Assembly: GCA_036375715.1 (NCBI GenBank)
Contig: DASVBS010000064.1
Span: forward strand, 1-64,000
Direction of reading: 5' to 3'
Length of the DNA stretch: 64,000 nucleotides
Origin: Longimicrobiaceae bacterium
GTDB taxonomy: Bacteria; Gemmatimonadota; Gemmatimonadetes; Longimicrobiales; Longimicrobiaceae
The notes beneath the pieces were generated by a model. The model was not told the DNA's origin, did no database searches, and was given only the letters and a program-made list of their open reading frames with translations. The position numbers and the translations under genes were made by a program. Every line of letters starts with the position of its first letter. The stretch's first letter is position 1. Shown here piece after piece: positions 16,425 through 25,115 of this stretch.

Positions 16425-18716
16425 TCAGTCCCAATCCGGCTGCAGGTTTGCGTAGCGCACCACCACCGTCTTACGGCCGGCCTCGTCGAAGTCGATGGTG
16501 GCCCGCACGTCGTTCCGGAATCCCGACAGCTCCACAACGGTCCCCCCTCCGAACTGCGGGTGGCGCACCCGCGCGCCCCGAATGAGCCGCGGCTGGTCCT
16601 GCGACTCGGAGTAGTCCACGGTGCGTCCTGCGGACTCGGCCTCCGCCGAGAGCCCGAGGCGCACCCGGCGACGCGGGCTCGCCTGCGGCACTCCCACTCG
16701 CCACGGCCGGCTGGGGGCGTACAGGTCCCGGGCGCGCCGCGACTGCCGGGTATCGAGCAGCTCCTTCGGGATGGCTTCCAGAAAGCGCGAAGGGATCGAG
16801 TCGATCCACTCCCCGCCGCGGCGTCGGCGCCGCGCGTAGGTCAGGTAGAGCTTCTCCTCGGCGCGGGTCATCCCCACGTAGAAGAGGCGCCGCTCCTCCT
16901 CCAGCTCGTCCGGCTCGGCGAGCACCCGGGACAGAGGGAAGAGCCCCTCCTCCATACCGGTCACGAAGACCACGGGGAACTCCAGCCCCTTCGCGTTGTG
17001 CAGCGTCATCAGGCTGATGGCGTCGGCGTTGGGGTCGTGCTGGTCGATGTCGGTCACCAGCGCCACGTGCGCGAGAAACAGATCGATCGGGCGCATCGAC
17101 TCGACGCTCTCCAGCTCCTGCAGCAGCGCCTCATCCCCTTCGTCGAGCCGCATCTGGAGGTCCGCGGCGCCCGCGATCAGCTCCTCCACGTTCGCCAGGC
17201 GATCTTCTCCCTCCGCGCCTTCGTTGAGCAGCGCATCGGCCAGGCCGGTCTCCGCGACCACCATACGCAGCAGCTCGTCGAGCCGGACCTGGCCGTCGGA
17301 GACGGCCGATAGCTTCTGGAGCAACCCCGCCATCTCCTGCAGGGAACCGGTGGCCCCGCCACGCAGCGAGTCGATCTCGTCGGCCCGGGCCGCGGCGAGC
17401 AGCAGCGGCACCTTCTGCTCGCGCGCCCACTCGGCCACACGCGCCAGAGTGACCTCGCCGATCCCGCGCCGCGGGACGTTGACGATGCGGAGGAACGCTT
17501 CGTCATCCGCCGGGTTGGCGACGAGCCGCAGGTAGGCGAGGGTGTCCTTGACCTCCCGCCGTTCGTAGAAGCGCTGCCCGCCCACGATCCGGTAGGGAAG
17601 CCCTTCCCTGCGCAGCGCCTCCTCCATGGCTCGAGACTGCGCGTTGGTGCGGTACAGGATCACGAAGTCCCTGGGTGAGCGCTCTGGCACGTCGGAAAGG
17701 GTGCGCCGGATCTCCTGGGTCACCCATTCCGCCTCGTCGGCCTCGTCCTGCATCTCCACCAACGTGAGGGGGTCCCCCTCGGAGTTGGCTGTGCGCAGGG
17801 TCTTGCCCTTTCTCCGCACGTTCTCCGCGATCACCCGGTTGGCCGCCGCCAGGATCCGTTGGGTGGAGCGGTAGTTCTGCTCCAGGCGGATGAGTCGGGC
17901 GTTGGGGAAATCCTGCTCGAAGTCGAGGATGTTGCGGATGTTGGCGCCCCGCCAACCGTAAATGGACTGGTCGTCGTCGCCCACCACGAAGAGATTCCCC
18001 TTCTCCCCCACCATCAGGCCCAGGAAGACGTACTGCGCCCGGTTCGTGTCCTGGTACTCGTCCACGAGCACGAAGTGGAAGCGATCCTGGTAGCGACGCA
18101 GGACGTCCGGGTGAGCCTTCAGCAGCTCCACCGGCTTGACCAGGAGGTCGTCGAAGTCGAAGGCGTTGGCGTCGCGGAGCGCGCGCTGGTAACGCTCGTA
18201 GACCTGCGCAACGGTGCGGGCGAAGAAGTCGCTGGCGAGCGCCGCGTACTCCTCCACCCCAAGCAGCTCGTTCTTGGCCGACGAGATCGCGCCGCGCACG
18301 GCGCGAGGGCTCCACTTCTTGGGGTCGAGGCGCAGCTCCTCTTTGAGGATGCGCTTGACCAGCCGCTCCGAGTCCTCCGCGTCGTAGATGAGGAAGTTCG
18401 GCGTCCACCCGAGCCGGCCGGCGTCCCGACGCAGCATGCGCGCGCCGATCGCGTGGAAGGTCCCGATCCACATGCCCGCGGGCTCGCGACCCAGCAGCGC
18501 GCGCACACGCTCGCGCATCTCCCCCGCCGCCTTGTTGGTGAAGGTGAGGGCGAGGATGGAGTCGGGGGCCACGCCGTACTCGTCGATGAGATGGGCGATG
18601 CGCGCGGTCAGCACGGACGTCTTTCCGGAGCCGGCGCCCGCTAGAACCAGCAAGGGCCCCTCGAAATGACGCGCCGCTTCCGCCTGCTCGGGATTCAGTC
18701 TATCCAGATACGACAA
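16425..18716 (-). CDS. pcrA: UvrD/PcrA-type ATP-dependent DNA helicase
   Basis: Superfamily 1A 3'-5' helicase for repair and replication restart. The start was set at TTG 18714-18716 ('LSYLDRLNPEQAEAARHFEG'), because upstream frame extension lies inside the kinase gene. The 763 residues contain Walker A 'VLAGAGSGKTSVL' near 26, motif II 'LVDEYQDTNRAQY' near 225, 'GDDDQSIYGWRGA' near 252 and motif VI 'LFYVGMTRAEEKLYL' near 620. The Tudor-like C-terminal domain 'VRHPQFGGGTVVELSG' is PcrA-like. It is the last gene of the serS operon. Confidence 0.95.
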   Translation of the reverse strand: MSYLDRLNPEQAEAARHFEGPLLVLAGAGSGKTSVLTARIAHLIDEYGVAPDSILALTFTNKAAGEMRERVRALLGREPAGMWIGTFHAIGARMLRRDAGRLGWTPNFLIYDAEDSERLVKRILKEELRLDPKKWSPRAVRGAISSAKNELLGVEEYAALASDFFARTVAQVYERYQRALRDANAFDFDDLLVKPVELLKAHPDVLRRYQDRFHFVLVDEYQDTNRAQYVFLGLMVGEKGNLFVVGDDDQSIYGWRGANIRNILDFEQDFPNARLIRLEQNYRSTQRILAAANRVIAENVRRKGKTLRTANSEGDPLTLVEMQDEADEAEWVTQEIRRTLSDVPERSPRDFVILYRTNAQSRAMEEALRREGLPYRIVGGQRFYERREVKDTLAYLRLVANPADDEAFLRIVNVPRRGIGEVTLARVAEWAREQKVPLLLAAARADEIDSLRGGATGSLQEMAGLLQKLSAVSDGQVRLDELLRMVVAETGLADALLNEGAEGEDRLANVEELIAGAADLQMRLDEGDEALLQELESVESMRPIDLFLAHVALVTDIDQHDPNADAISLMTLHNAKGLEFPVVFVTGMEEGLFPLSRVLAEPDELEEERRLFYVGMTRAEEKLYLTYARRRRRGGEWIDSIPSRFLEAIPKELLDTRQSRRARDLYAPSRPWRVGVPQASPRRRVRLGLSAEAESAGRTVDYSESQDQPRLIRGARVRHPQFGGGTVVELSGFRNDVRATIDFDEAGRKTVVVRYANLQPDWD

Positions 18717-18723
18717 CTTGCGT

Positions 18724-19959
18724 TCAGTTGGCTGTGGTGGTCGGCTGCGCGGCCGGTTTGGGACGCGCCGGAGTCTCGGCCTTCTCCAGCGCAGGGAGCG
18801 TAGCCACGAACAGCGCGCCCCGCTCCGTGGGCACCAGCTCGAGCTTGCCGTGGTGCACGTCCTCAACGATGCGACGAGTCAGTGACAACCCCACCCCCCA
18901 GCCACCTTTCTTGGTGGTCACCCCCGGATCGAAGAGACTCGTCCGCACCGACGGCGCGACACCCGGGCCGTCGTCGGCAACCTCGATCGCCACCCGTCGC
19001 GGCGAGACACGCTCTGCCCGGATCTGGATATTACCCCCGGAGCCGGCGAGCGCATCCAACGCGTTTTTGACCAGGTTCTCGAGCGCCCATTCCAGCAGGA
19101 CCGCGTTACCGTGGACTGGTGGCAGCCCCTCGGGCACCTCCAACTCCAGCTCTACCCCCTGCGAGAGCTGTGGCATGCGGACGCGCACGTAGCGCTCCAG
19201 AGTACGCAGCAGCGTCCGTACTTCCACCGCCTCGAAACGCACCGGGCGGCCGATCCACTCGAAGCGGTGGGCGACCTTCTCCAGCCGGTCGATGTCCGCT
19301 TCCATCTCGGCGGCCACGGCCTCCACCGTTGCCATCTCGTCGCGTTCCTCGGGCGGGAGGCGCAGGATCTCGACCCAGCCCGCCAGCGAGGATAGCGGCG
19401 TGGCCATCTGATGTGCCGATTCGCGAGCCATGGTGGCCCAGATTCGCTCACGCTCGACCCGCTGGTTGTGGCGCACCAGCAGCCAGGCCGCGAGCACGAG
19501 GCCTCCAAGCGCCCCCACCAGCAGCCAGGGGATCCATCGCATCCGCTCGAGCACCGGCGGGTTGCCGAAATAGAAGGTGCCGAGCTCGGTGTGCAACGGC
19601 TCGTGGATCTGCGCCAGGTGCCGCGCGTACGCGTAAAGCCGCGGGTGATCGCTCGGGTTGTTGGGATCGGCTTCAAAGGGGAGGTTACTGACGTGGGCGG
19701 GAATGCCGTCCGGATCCGTCATGATGATCGGGAAGTCCAGCGACCGGATATAGTCGCTGAGCTCCAACAGCGCACCCTCCGCGGCTCCCTCGGTCGGATC
19801 CGGATCTGTGAGCGCGCTGAAGATCCGGCTGTAGATCTGGTAGTGCACGAGGGCGTCGCGCTGCATCTCCCGCAGCAGGAGCTGCGAGTAGAGCAGATAC
19901 CAGCCGAGTACGACCGCGGCCAGCAGACCCAGGGCCGTCGGCCAGTAGCGACGTGGCAA
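18724..19959 (-). CDS. Membrane sensor histidine kinase, orphan
   Basis: A 411-residue kinase. Transmembrane segments lie near residues 9-27 and 148-165 and flank a periplasmic sensor of about 120 residues ending 'NPPVLERMRWIPW'. The H-box is unusual: 'ARESAHQMATPLSSLAGWVE' with His182. The ATPase has the N-box 'WALENLVKNALDAL', G1 'VADDGPGV' and G2 'KKGGWGVGLSLTRRI'. The tail is Pro/Ala-rich. No response regulator adjoins; it lies between serS and pcrA, 9 nt from serS. Signal unknown. Confidence 0.88.
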   Translation of the reverse strand: MPRRYWPTALGLLAAVVLGWYLLYSQLLLREMQRDALVHYQIYSRIFSALTDPDPTEGAAEGALLELSDYIRSLDFPIIMTDPDGIPAHVSNLPFEADPNNPSDHPRLYAYARHLAQIHEPLHTELGTFYFGNPPVLERMRWIPWLLVGALGGLVLAAWLLVRHNQRVERERIWATMARESAHQMATPLSSLAGWVEILRLPPEERDEMATVEAVAAEMEADIDRLEKVAHRFEWIGRPVRFEAVEVRTLLRTLERYVRVRMPQLSQGVELELEVPEGLPPVHGNAVLLEWALENLVKNALDALAGSGGNIQIRAERVSPRRVAIEVADDGPGVAPSVRTSLFDPGVTTKKGGWGVGLSLTRRIVEDVHHGKLELVPTERGALFVATLPALEKAETPARPKPAAQPTTTAN

Positions 19960-19968
19960 GGGACCTCC

Positions 19969-21255
19969 CTAGGGAATGAACCGATCCGTGCCGACGTAGG
20001 GGCGCAGGACTTCGGGGACGACGACGGATCCGTCGGGCTGCTGGTAGTTCTCGATGAGGGCGACGATGGTGCGCGGGAGGGCGACCCCTGATCCGTTGAG
20101 CGTGTGTACGTACTCGGGCTTTTCGCCCGGTGCCGGCCGGAAGCGGATCTCCGCTCGCCGCGCCTGGTAGTCGCCGCAGTTCGAGCAGCTCGACACCTCG
20201 AGCCACTTTCCTACGCCTGCAGCCCAGACCTCCAGATCGTAAGTACGCCGGGAGGAGAAGCCGAGGTCCCCGGCGGCGAGCAGCACCACCCGGTAGGGAA
20301 GCCCCAGGAGCTGGAGCACGCGCTCGGCGTGCGCCGTGAGCTTCTCCAGCGCCTCCGCCGAGTCCTCGGGCCGCTCGAAGCGGACGAGCTCCACCTTGTC
20401 GAACTGGTGGACTCGGAGCAGGCCGCGCGTGTCCTTGCCCGCGGCCCCCGCCTCGCGCCGGAAACAGGGAGAGTAGGCCACGTAGGAGAGGGGGAGTCGA
20501 CTACCGTCGAGCAGCTCCTCGCGGTGGAAGTTCGTGATCGGCACTTCGGCGGTCGGGATCAGGTAGAGACCGTCCGAGGGGATCTCGTAGGCGTCCCCGT
20601 CCTCCACGAACTTCGGGTACTGCCCCGTCCCCTGCATCGTCTGCTGGTTCACGAGGTACGGGGGCGAGGCCTCGGTGTACCCGTGCTCCTCGCGATGGAG
20701 GTCGAGCATCCAGTTGATGAGCGCTCGCTGCAGCCGCGCGCCGGCTCCGGTGTAGGCGACGAACCCGCTGCCGGTCACGCGGGCACCGGTGGACAGGTCG
20801 ATCAACCCCAGCGAGGCGCCCAGCTCCCAGTGGGGCTTGGGCTCGAAGTCAAGCTCGACCGGCCTGCCCCACTCGCGCACCACCTGGTTGCTTTCCTCGC
20901 CGCCGAGCGGCAGATCCGGATCGGGTACGTTGGGGAGGCGCAGGAGCGTATGTTCCACCTCCTGCTCCACCTCGCGCAGACGCCCGTCGATCTCGCGGAT
21001 GCGGTCGGCCACGGCGCGCATCTCCGCGATCACGTCCTCCGACGGGTCACCCGCCCGCTTGCGCTCGCTGATCTCGCGCGTAACGACGTTGCGCCGCGCC
21101 TTCAGCGCCTCGCCCTCGGCGATCAACGCCCGCCGCTCCTCGTCGAGCCTCACCAGCCCGTCCACCGCCGCGTCCGTGCGCTCCGGCGCGCCGCGCATCG
21201 CCAACCGCGCCCGGACCTCCTCCGCGTCGCGCCGGATCCACTTGAGGTCGAGCAT
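19969..21255 (-). CDS. serS: Serine-tRNA ligase
   Basis: Charges tRNA-Ser (and tRNA-Sec). The 428 residues begin 'MLDLKWIRRDAEEVRARLAM' followed by the long N-terminal coiled-coil tRNA-binding arm (about 25-100). Class II motif 2 is 'PCFRREAGAAGKDTRGLLRV' near 260 and motif 3 is 'NGSGVALPRTIVALIENYQ' near 390. Its start codon shares one base with the stop of the upstream lipoprotein gene, an unusual operon pairing. Confidence 0.97.
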   Translation of the reverse strand: MLDLKWIRRDAEEVRARLAMRGAPERTDAAVDGLVRLDEERRALIAEGEALKARRNVVTREISERKRAGDPSEDVIAEMRAVADRIREIDGRLREVEQEVEHTLLRLPNVPDPDLPLGGEESNQVVREWGRPVELDFEPKPHWELGASLGLIDLSTGARVTGSGFVAYTGAGARLQRALINWMLDLHREEHGYTEASPPYLVNQQTMQGTGQYPKFVEDGDAYEIPSDGLYLIPTAEVPITNFHREELLDGSRLPLSYVAYSPCFRREAGAAGKDTRGLLRVHQFDKVELVRFERPEDSAEALEKLTAHAERVLQLLGLPYRVVLLAAGDLGFSSRRTYDLEVWAAGVGKWLEVSSCSNCGDYQARRAEIRFRPAPGEKPEYVHTLNGSGVALPRTIVALIENYQQPDGSVVVPEVLRPYVGTDRFIP

Positions 21256-21833
21256 CAGTCGTCCTCGACCAGGCGCGGGTCGTTGCAGCGGGCGTTGCCG
21301 GCTACGCGGAGCTTCACCGTGCCGGCCACCGGATCCACGCTGAGTGGCTGCACCTTTGCGTAATTCTCACAGCCTCCGAACGACACCGGAGTGCGGCGCG
21401 AGCGGACCACGTAAACCCGACCGGTGAGGATCGCGATCGTCGTGTCCGAGCGGAAAGCCCCGGCGGTCGGCGCCTCGATGACCTCCTCGAAGGCTCGCTC
21501 CATCGGCAGGGTGAGGGCCGCTCGCGACGTCCCCCCCGTGGGATTCTGGAAGCCGAAGGTGGCGGCCGGGACAAAGACAAGGGTTCCGTCTTCCGCGCGA
21601 ATCGCCAGGTCCCACTGCTCCGCGTCGACGACCAGCTCCGGGAACCGCCCCCGGATCGGGCTCACCGCGTAAGCGACATCCAGGGCACTGGGAAGCTCGA
21701 GCTCCGTCGTCGGGAGCCCGAGGTCCACCGTGTCTTCACGGATGATGGGATCGAAGAAGCCATCGTTCGGATCGTCGCACGCCGCCAGAGCCAGCGCGAG
21801 CAGCGCAACACCACCCAGGGCCTGTATTCGCAA
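21255..21833 (-). CDS. Putative lipoprotein upstream of serS
   Basis: Starts at TTG 21831-21833 preceded by AAAGGAG at 8-nt spacing, which is better supported than longer in-frame starts. The 192 residues begin with a signal peptide ending in the lipobox 'LALAAC' (Cys19). The mature part is beta-rich with an odd Cys pair ('SFGGCENYA' and 'GNARCNDPR'). No known domain recognised. It has a good promoter and shares one base with serS, so serS appears to be expressed from a lipoprotein-led operon. Confidence 0.75.
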   Translation of the reverse strand: MRIQALGGVALLALALAACDDPNDGFFDPIIREDTVDLGLPTTELELPSALDVAYAVSPIRGRFPELVVDAEQWDLAIRAEDGTLVFVPAATFGFQNPTGGTSRAALTLPMERAFEEVIEAPTAGAFRSDTTIAILTGRVYVVRSRRTPVSFGGCENYAKVQPLSVDPVAGTVKLRVAGNARCNDPRLVEDD

Positions 21834-21874
21834 GCGGAAAACTCCTTTGGAGCCGGAAGTCTCAGAGAGGCATA

Positions 21875-21904
21875 ACCATAGAACCCACAAGCCGATGGCG
21901 TCAA
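21875..21904 (-). promoter_or_regulatory. Promoter of the lipoprotein-serS-kinase-pcrA operon
   Basis: On the minus strand, TTGACG (rc of 21899-21904), an 18-bp spacer and TATGGT (rc of 21875-21880). About 40 bp separate it from the TTG start of the lipoprotein gene. Confidence 0.55.
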
Positions 21905-21923
21905 GGCGAGAGAGAGCCCGGCC

Positions 21924-21953
21924 TTGACGCATTCGACAGGGCAGGTCTAGCTT
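21924..21953 (+). promoter_or_regulatory. Candidate promoter of the roadblock-regulator-manC operon
   Basis: TTGACG (21924-21929), an 18-bp spacer and TAGCTT (21948-21953), 42 bp before the ATG of the roadblock gene. It is back-to-back with the divergent promoter at 21875-21904. The -10 match is moderate. Confidence 0.42.
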
Positions 21954-21995
21954 GCGGCCGTTCGCAGGGAGCACCTGTTTTCACCGCCATTGCCC

Positions 21996-22352
21996 ATGAA
22001 CCAGCTCGACGAAGCCCTGCTCAACCTGAGAACGCACGAAGGCGTCGAGCACGTGCTTCTCGTCGGCGTGGACGGATTGCTCGTGCGTCATTCCGGTGAG
22101 GAATCGGATCTCGATCCCGATCGAGTCTCCGCGATGGTGCCAGGGCTGATTTCAGCGGTTGACGCGCTGGGCGAGGCGGTGGGTGGCGGAGCCTGCGCTA
22201 CCGCGGTGCTGGAGCTCGAGCGGGGCGTGGCCATCGTGATGCCACTGTCCCCGGAGCTGCTCCTCGCGGTCGTCCTTCGGTCGGGAGTGCCCTTCTCTAA
22301 GCTCCTGCGCGAGGTGCGCCGCGATCGCAGCCATATCGCCGCGCTGGTCTGA
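21996..22352 (+). CDS. Roadblock/LC7 domain protein
   Basis: A 118-residue single-domain protein with the longin-like roadblock pattern: 'LRTHEGVEHVLLVGVDGLLV' near residues 11-30, 'VSAMVPGLISAVDALGEAV' in the helix and 'VAIVMPLSPELLLAVVLRSG' in the last strands. Bacterial members often act as non-catalytic partners or activators of Ras-like GTPases, but none is encoded nearby. A TTG six bases upstream could add two residues. It lies 3 nt from the response regulator gene. Confidence 0.78.
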   Translation: MNQLDEALLNLRTHEGVEHVLLVGVDGLLVRHSGEESDLDPDRVSAMVPGLISAVDALGEAVGGGACATAVLELERGVAIVMPLSPELLLAVVLRSGVPFSKLLREVRRDRSHIAALV

Positions 22353-22355
22353 AGC

Positions 22356-22781
22356 GTGTCCGCAGACGAACTGCCGATGACGGAGAACGAAGCGACCCCC
22401 ACGGAGCGACACATCCTGGTGGTCGACGACGAGCCGCACATCGGGCGCATCATTCAGATGAAGCTCGAGCGAGGGCCATACCGGGTCTCTCTCGCCTCCG
22501 ACGGGCGCCGCGCGCTCGAGGTGCTCCGCAGCGACGAACCGGTGGACCTGGTTCTCCTGGACATCATGATGCCGTACGTGAGCGGCTTCGACGTGCTGCA
22601 GGAGATTCGCTCCTATCCGCATCGCGAGAACACGCCGGTGATCATGCTCACCGCCAAGGGTCAGGTAACCGACCGCACGCGGGCCTATGAGCTGGGGGCC
22701 ACGGACTTCCTGACCAAGCCCTTCAGCCCCAACAAGCTCCTGGGACGTATCGATGAGCTCTTTGCCGGCCGGGATGGTTGA
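22356..22781 (+). CDS. Single-domain response regulator
   Basis: A 141-residue receiver domain with no output domain. It has the acidic pair 'VVDDEPHIGR' near 23, phospho-acceptor Asp69 in 'LVLLDIMMPYVSGFDV', conserved Thr/Lys in 'IMLTAKGQVTD' and Lys121 in 'FLTKPFSPNKLL'. The GTG start at 22356 may be replaced by ATG 22377. It overlaps manC by 8 nt. A stand-alone receiver beside a roadblock protein suggests polarity or motility-type signalling, which is speculative. Confidence 0.88.
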   Translation: MSADELPMTENEATPTERHILVVDDEPHIGRIIQMKLERGPYRVSLASDGRRALEVLRSDEPVDLVLLDIMMPYVSGFDVLQEIRSYPHRENTPVIMLTAKGQVTDRTRAYELGATDFLTKPFSPNKLLGRIDELFAGRDG

Positions 22782-23847
22782 GACCGAGATCGACCGCCAC
22801 CTCTGGACCGTCATCCTGGCAGGCGGAGTCGGGTCCAGGTTCTGGCCTGCCAGCACTCCTTCGCACCCCAAGCAGCTCCTCCCGCTCGCTGGGCCTCGCC
22901 CGCTGATCCGGGAGACCGTCGAGCGGATCCTGCCGCTGGTTCCGCAGGAGCGCCTCCGCATCCTTACCGGGCGACACCTGGCCGACCCGATCTGCGCGGC
23001 CCTTCCCGAGCTCGAGCCGGGGAACCTCTTCCTCGAGCCGCGCGCAGCGGGAACCGCTCCGGTGCTCGCCTGGGCGGCCGCGGAGATCGAGCGGCGCGAC
23101 CCCGACGCGGTGATGATCTCGCTCCACGCGGATCACGTGATCGACCCCGCGGACGCCTTCCGCGACCGACTGCGCCTGGCGGCCGAGCTGGCCGTGCGGG
23201 ACCGCCGCCTCTTCACCCTGGGGGCGCAGCCGGACCGCCCCGAGATCGGGTACGGTTACATTCGCGTGGGCGAAGTGATCGAGACTGGCGGCCCGGAGAA
23301 TGCCGCGCACATTGTCGAGGCGTTCGTGGAGAAGCCCGACCGCGCCACCGCTACCCGCTACCTGGAAGAGGGCGGCTACCTGTGGAACACCGGCCTCTTC
23401 GTGTGGCGGGTGGCCGACCTTCTCGATCAGCTCGAGCGCTTCACGCCCGAGCTCTCATCGCTGATCCCGATCCTGCGCGAAGGGGGAACCGAGGAGTTCT
23501 TCCGACAGGCGCCCACCCTGTCCATCGACAACGGGCTGCTCGAGCGCTCGGATCGAGTGGGCGTGGTCACGGCAAACTTCCACTGGGACGACGTTGGTGC
23601 CTGGGACGCCGTCTATCGAACCCACCCGCGGGACGAGAACGGCAACGTGTCCATCGGCGAGGTCTACTCGCTCGACGCACGCGGGTGCGCCCTCTACGCC
23701 GATGATGGTCCGCTCGTCGCCTTCGGGGTCGAGGACCTGGTGATCGTGCGGGCCTCCGGGGTCACCTTCGTCGCCCACAGGGACCGGGTCTCGGAGCTCA
23801 AGGACCTGCTCGCCACCCTGCCAGAAGAGCTGCGCACCCTCGGCTGA
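22774..23847 (+). CDS. manC: Mannose-1-phosphate guanylyltransferase
   Basis: Makes GDP-mannose from GTP and mannose-1-phosphate for polysaccharide synthesis. 'VILAGGVGSRFWPASTPSHP' followed by KQ near residue 13 is the nucleotidyltransferase signature. 'EAFVEKPDRATA' near 180, 'GYLWNTGLFVWRV' near 200 and 'NFHWDDVGAWDAV' near 263 are family motifs. The 357 residues match the short form without the phosphomannose isomerase domain. The ATG at 22774 is preferred over 22753 because the overlap with the regulator is shorter. Confidence 0.92.
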   Translation: MVETEIDRHLWTVILAGGVGSRFWPASTPSHPKQLLPLAGPRPLIRETVERILPLVPQERLRILTGRHLADPICAALPELEPGNLFLEPRAAGTAPVLAWAAAEIERRDPDAVMISLHADHVIDPADAFRDRLRLAAELAVRDRRLFTLGAQPDRPEIGYGYIRVGEVIETGGPENAAHIVEAFVEKPDRATATRYLEEGGYLWNTGLFVWRVADLLDQLERFTPELSSLIPILREGGTEEFFRQAPTLSIDNGLLERSDRVGVVTANFHWDDVGAWDAVYRTHPRDENGNVSIGEVYSLDARGCALYADDGPLVAFGVEDLVIVRASGVTFVAHRDRVSELKDLLATLPEELRTLG

Positions 23848-23852
23848 GCCCG

Positions 23853-25115
23853 ATGGACAGCCTCGCCATCATCCTCTTCGACGACCGCGTCGCGCGGGAT
23901 TGGGAACCGTTCGCGCTCACGCGGCCGGCCGGGGAGCTGCTCTTTGGTGCGCTCACCTTTCGCGAGCGCGCGGAACGGATCTTCGGAGGCCGCTGCACGG
24001 CTCACGTCGCGGCGGAGCACCTGCTCGGTTTCGAGGAGGAGGGCGCACCACCCGTCCAGGTGACCCCGGAGACGGACGTCAACCTGCCGCGGCTCTACCT
24101 GCTCTCTCGGGCGGTGCCGGCCTGGTCGGTGCGCGCGACCTGGAGTCTGCCACCGCGTTCGGGACCTGTTCTGATCGGTGAGGAGCCGGCCGGCTGGTAC
24201 GCCGCGGCCGGGGATCCGCCGCCACCGGAGGAGCTCATCCTGGACCCGGGTGGATCTGCGTCCGGAGACGAGCCGGTTGCGAGCCTTCCGGGTACGGTGA
24301 TCCAGCGGGTCTGGGACCTGATTCCGCGGAGCCACGAACAGGCAGCTCGGGACATCGAGGCGCTGCACCCCTCCGCGGAGAGCTCCTCACTCCCGCCGGG
24401 CGTCTTTCACTGGGGCGACCACCCGGTTTTACTCGGCGAGGGCGCCCGCCTGGAGCCGGGATGCGCGCTGGACACCACCGAGGGCCCGATCTGGCTCGAC
24501 CGGGGCGTCACCGTCCGAGCCTTCACCCGTCTGGCCGGTCCGAGCTACATCGGCCCCGGCTCCGCCGTGCTGGGCGGAGCGGTGGGGCCGGTCAGCGTCG
24601 GGCCTGTCTGCCGCATCCGCGGCGAGATCGCCGAGAGCGTGTGCCTCGGGTACACCAACAAGCAGCACGACGGGCACATCGGTCACGCCTACCTGGGTCG
24701 ATGGGTCAACCTCGGCGCGGAAACCACGAACAGCGACCTCAAGAACAACTACGGGACGGTCCGGCTCTGGACCCCGTCAGGCGAGCTGGACACGGGGCAC
24801 ATCAAGATGGGCTGTCTCCTCGGTGACCACGTGAAGACGGGCATCGACCTGCTGCTGAACACGGGAACCGTGGTCGGCGCGGGGAGCAACCTCTGGGGAG
24901 CGGTGCTGCCGCCGCGCTTCGTGCCTCCGTTCAGCTGGGGCAGCGGCTCCGACCTGACGGAATACCGCCTGGACCGCTTCCTCGAGACTGTGGAGCGAGC
25001 AATGGCCCGCCGCCAGGTTGCCCTGTCCGAGTCCATGCGCGCGCAGCTGCGCCGCGCCTGGGAGCGAAGCGCCATCTGGCGCCAGAACGTGGTCCGGCCC
25101 GGGAGCGCCGCGTGA
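23853..25115 (+). CDS. GlmU-like protein with left-handed beta-helix (putative sugar nucleotidyltransferase)
   Basis: A 420-residue protein. The N-terminus 'LAIILFDDRVARDWEPFALT' with 'RPAGELLFGALTFRER' is the variant pattern of GlmU-like NTP transferases that lack the classical GGxGTR loop. Residues about 205-370 contain hexapeptide repeats of a left-handed beta-helix ('PSYIGPGSAVLGGAVG', 'NTGTVVGAGSNLWGAVLP'). 'KQHDGHIGHAYLGRWVNLGA' resembles acetyltransferase sites. It follows manC by 5 nt, suggesting a role in activated-sugar formation; the exact reaction is unknown. Confidence 0.75.
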   Translation: MDSLAIILFDDRVARDWEPFALTRPAGELLFGALTFRERAERIFGGRCTAHVAAEHLLGFEEEGAPPVQVTPETDVNLPRLYLLSRAVPAWSVRATWSLPPRSGPVLIGEEPAGWYAAAGDPPPPEELILDPGGSASGDEPVASLPGTVIQRVWDLIPRSHEQAARDIEALHPSAESSSLPPGVFHWGDHPVLLGEGARLEPGCALDTTEGPIWLDRGVTVRAFTRLAGPSYIGPGSAVLGGAVGPVSVGPVCRIRGEIAESVCLGYTNKQHDGHIGHAYLGRWVNLGAETTNSDLKNNYGTVRLWTPSGELDTGHIKMGCLLGDHVKTGIDLLLNTGTVVGAGSNLWGAVLPPRFVPPFSWGSGSDLTEYRLDRFLETVERAMARRQVALSESMRAQLRRAWERSAIWRQNVVRPGSAA

